From positions 1 to 40,649 of the forward strand of contig JAFBAO010000091.1 of the NCBI GenBank assembly GCA_019247715.1: a DNA stretch of 40,649 nt, in the 5' to 3' direction. Source of the DNA: Caulobacteraceae bacterium (GTDB lineage Bacteria > Pseudomonadota > Alphaproteobacteria > Caulobacterales > Caulobacteraceae). Both the position numbers and the translations under genes were made by a program. Shown here in pieces: positions 39,756 through 40,649 of this stretch. Every line of letters starts with the position of its first letter. The stretch's first letter is position 1. The notes beneath the pieces were generated by a model. It was not told the DNA's origin. It searched no databases and saw only the letters and a program-made list of their open reading frames with translations.

Positions 39756-40649
39756 ATGGCGGCCCGGACGCGCGGTTGGAGGTTCTGGTTCGCCGCCTGG
39801 GTCGCGGTGGCGCTCGGCGTGGCGCTGGTGGTCGCCGCCATCTGGCGCGACGACATCATCCGGGCCCTGCTGGACCCGAAGGTCCCCTTCGTGAAGAGCG
39901 CGCCGCCGAGCGCCCCCAACTACGCCGCCGGGGGCGCCTGGGCCCTGGCGCCGGTCACCACCACCGGGCCCGCCGACGTCTTCTTCCTGCAGCCCACCAC
40001 CTACAATGGCGGCAAGCACTGGAACGGACCCGTGCTCGATCCCGGCGCCAACGCCATCCTCTTCCGGGTGATGCTGCCGAACTATGCGGCGCCCTTCTCC
40101 AGCGTCGGCGACGTGTTCGCCCCCCGCTACCGGCAGGCCAGTCTCTACACCAAGTCGACCCTCTGGGACGACGCCATCGACGCCCGCCGCTTCGCCTACG
40201 GCGACGTGAAGGCCGCCTTCGACTACTATCGCGACCACCTGAACCGCGGCCGGCCCTTCTTCCTGGTCGGGGTGGAGCAGGGGGGGGAACTGGCGGCGAG
40301 GCTTCTGACCCAGGAGATCGCCCCGGATCCGGCGCTCCGCGAGCGGCTGGTGGGCGCCTACCTCATCGACACCGTGGTTCCTGCCGACCAGCACCAGCCC
40401 GGATCGGCGATTCCCGCCTGCGACCGGCGCGACGAGGCCGGCTGCCTGGAGGCCTGGGCGGCGGTGCGGGCGGGCGACTTCACCGGAGTGGCGCGGCTGC
40501 TCAGCCGGGCGATGATCTGGAGCCCCTCCGGCGAGCTGACGCCGCTCGGAAACCGCAAGCCGCTCTGCGTCAATCCCCTGTTGGGGGCGGCCACCGAGGA
40601 GCTCGCGCCGCCGAGGCTGAACCTGGGCGCGGCCGCCGCCACCGGTCTT
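39756..40649 (+). CDS. DUF3089 alpha/beta-hydrolase-like membrane-anchored protein (cut by window end)
   Basis: At least 298 residues, truncated at the window edge. An N-terminal transmembrane anchor (about 8-29, WFAAWVAVALGVALVVAAIW) is followed by the DUF3089 pattern: ADVFFLQPTTYNGGKHWN (about 72-89), FAPRYRQASLY (about 125-135), and DVKAAFDYYRDHLNRGRPFFLVG (about 150-172). Relatives usually continue with GHSQG, the serine nucleophile elbow. Here the sequence is GVEQGG, with Glu in place of Ser. It may be a non-hydrolytic or altered member. It lies 64 bases after hldD on the same strand. Confidence 0.75.
   Translation, partial: MAARTRGWRFWFAAWVAVALGVALVVAAIWRDDIIRALLDPKVPFVKSAPPSAPNYAAGGAWALAPVTTTGPADVFFLQPTTYNGGKHWNGPVLDPGANAILFRVMLPNYAAPFSSVGDVFAPRYRQASLYTKSTLWDDAIDARRFAYGDVKAAFDYYRDHLNRGRPFFLVGVEQGGELAARLLTQEIAPDPALRERLVGAYLIDTVVPADQHQPGSAIPACDRRDEAGCLEAWAAVRAGDFTGVARLLSRAMIWSPSGELTPLGNRKPLCVNPLLGAATEELAPPRLNLGAAAATGL

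Noticed and set aside
1..40649. Mobile elements, CRISPR arrays, prophage or integration sites
   Set aside because: No transposase, integrase, regularly spaced repeats or duplicated tRNA ends were seen. The three tRNA genes have intact 3' ends without a nearby second copy in this window.

Overview
The window is a GC-rich (roughly 70% by eye), densely packed bacterial chromosome segment. Gene content suggests an alphaproteobacterium of the Caulobacterales, most likely Caulobacter or Phenylobacterium. The pointers are a two-domain cold-shock protein, a MucR/Ros regulator, an NDUFS4-type complex I accessory subunit, a class I PHA synthase, an alaC-hom-glpX-recJ run and a kdsA-hldE-hldD run. There is no rRNA here, so the genus is inference. 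I see no transposase, integrase, phage gene or CRISPR array. No gene-free stretch exceeds about 260 bases.

Region 1 (1-7965) is a phosphate module. A PilZ protein is followed by pstS-pstC-pstA-pstB-phoU-phoB on the minus strand, and a phosphate-selective (OprO/OprP-type) porin is transcribed divergently. The pstS/porin gap carries four PhoB half-sites in an exact 11-bp period facing the porin, and one facing pstS. phoR is not in the window. A strong intrinsic terminator closes the porin gene.

Region 2 (7966-13814) has a MarR regulator with a perfect palindrome touching its start codon, coupled to a 14-TM drug exporter and followed by a GH13 alpha-glucosidase. Next come a tiny membrane protein, a Rap1a/Tai-like secreted protein, a split ChrA transporter pair, and a MucR/Ros regulator broken by an apparent frameshift.

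Region 3 (13920-23257) holds an S1 protease with a C-terminal membrane anchor, PHA synthase, an exported hypothetical protein, alaC-hom-glpX-recJ, and tRNA-Glu.

Region 4 (23323-28526) has two divergent SDR dehydrogenases, the double cold-shock protein, a DUF192 protein, a hotdog thioesterase, tRNA-Pro, the NDUFS4-like subunit, tRNA-Arg, and a coupled three-gene unit (small winged-helix-like protein plus two small membrane proteins). That unit is one of the less-described elements here.

Region 5 (28539-36160) has a sulfur amino-acid operon (cysK-sseA-metC plus a sulfotransferase-like gene), a VOC protein, a DUF535 protein, an enoyl-CoA hydratase and a cyclopropane fatty acid synthase.

Region 6 (36299-40649) is a lipopolysaccharide inner-core operon (kdsA-hldE-hldD), with a 12-codon mini-cistron bridging hldE and hldD. 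It ends in a DUF3089 hydrolase-like gene that is cut by the window edge and appears to lack the serine nucleophile.

Most of the window is ordinary core genome. The observations most worth a second look are the divergent PhoB array, the winged-helix/DUF5985 unit, the mucR frameshift, the hidden signal peptide of the DUF192 gene and the altered DUF3089 active site.
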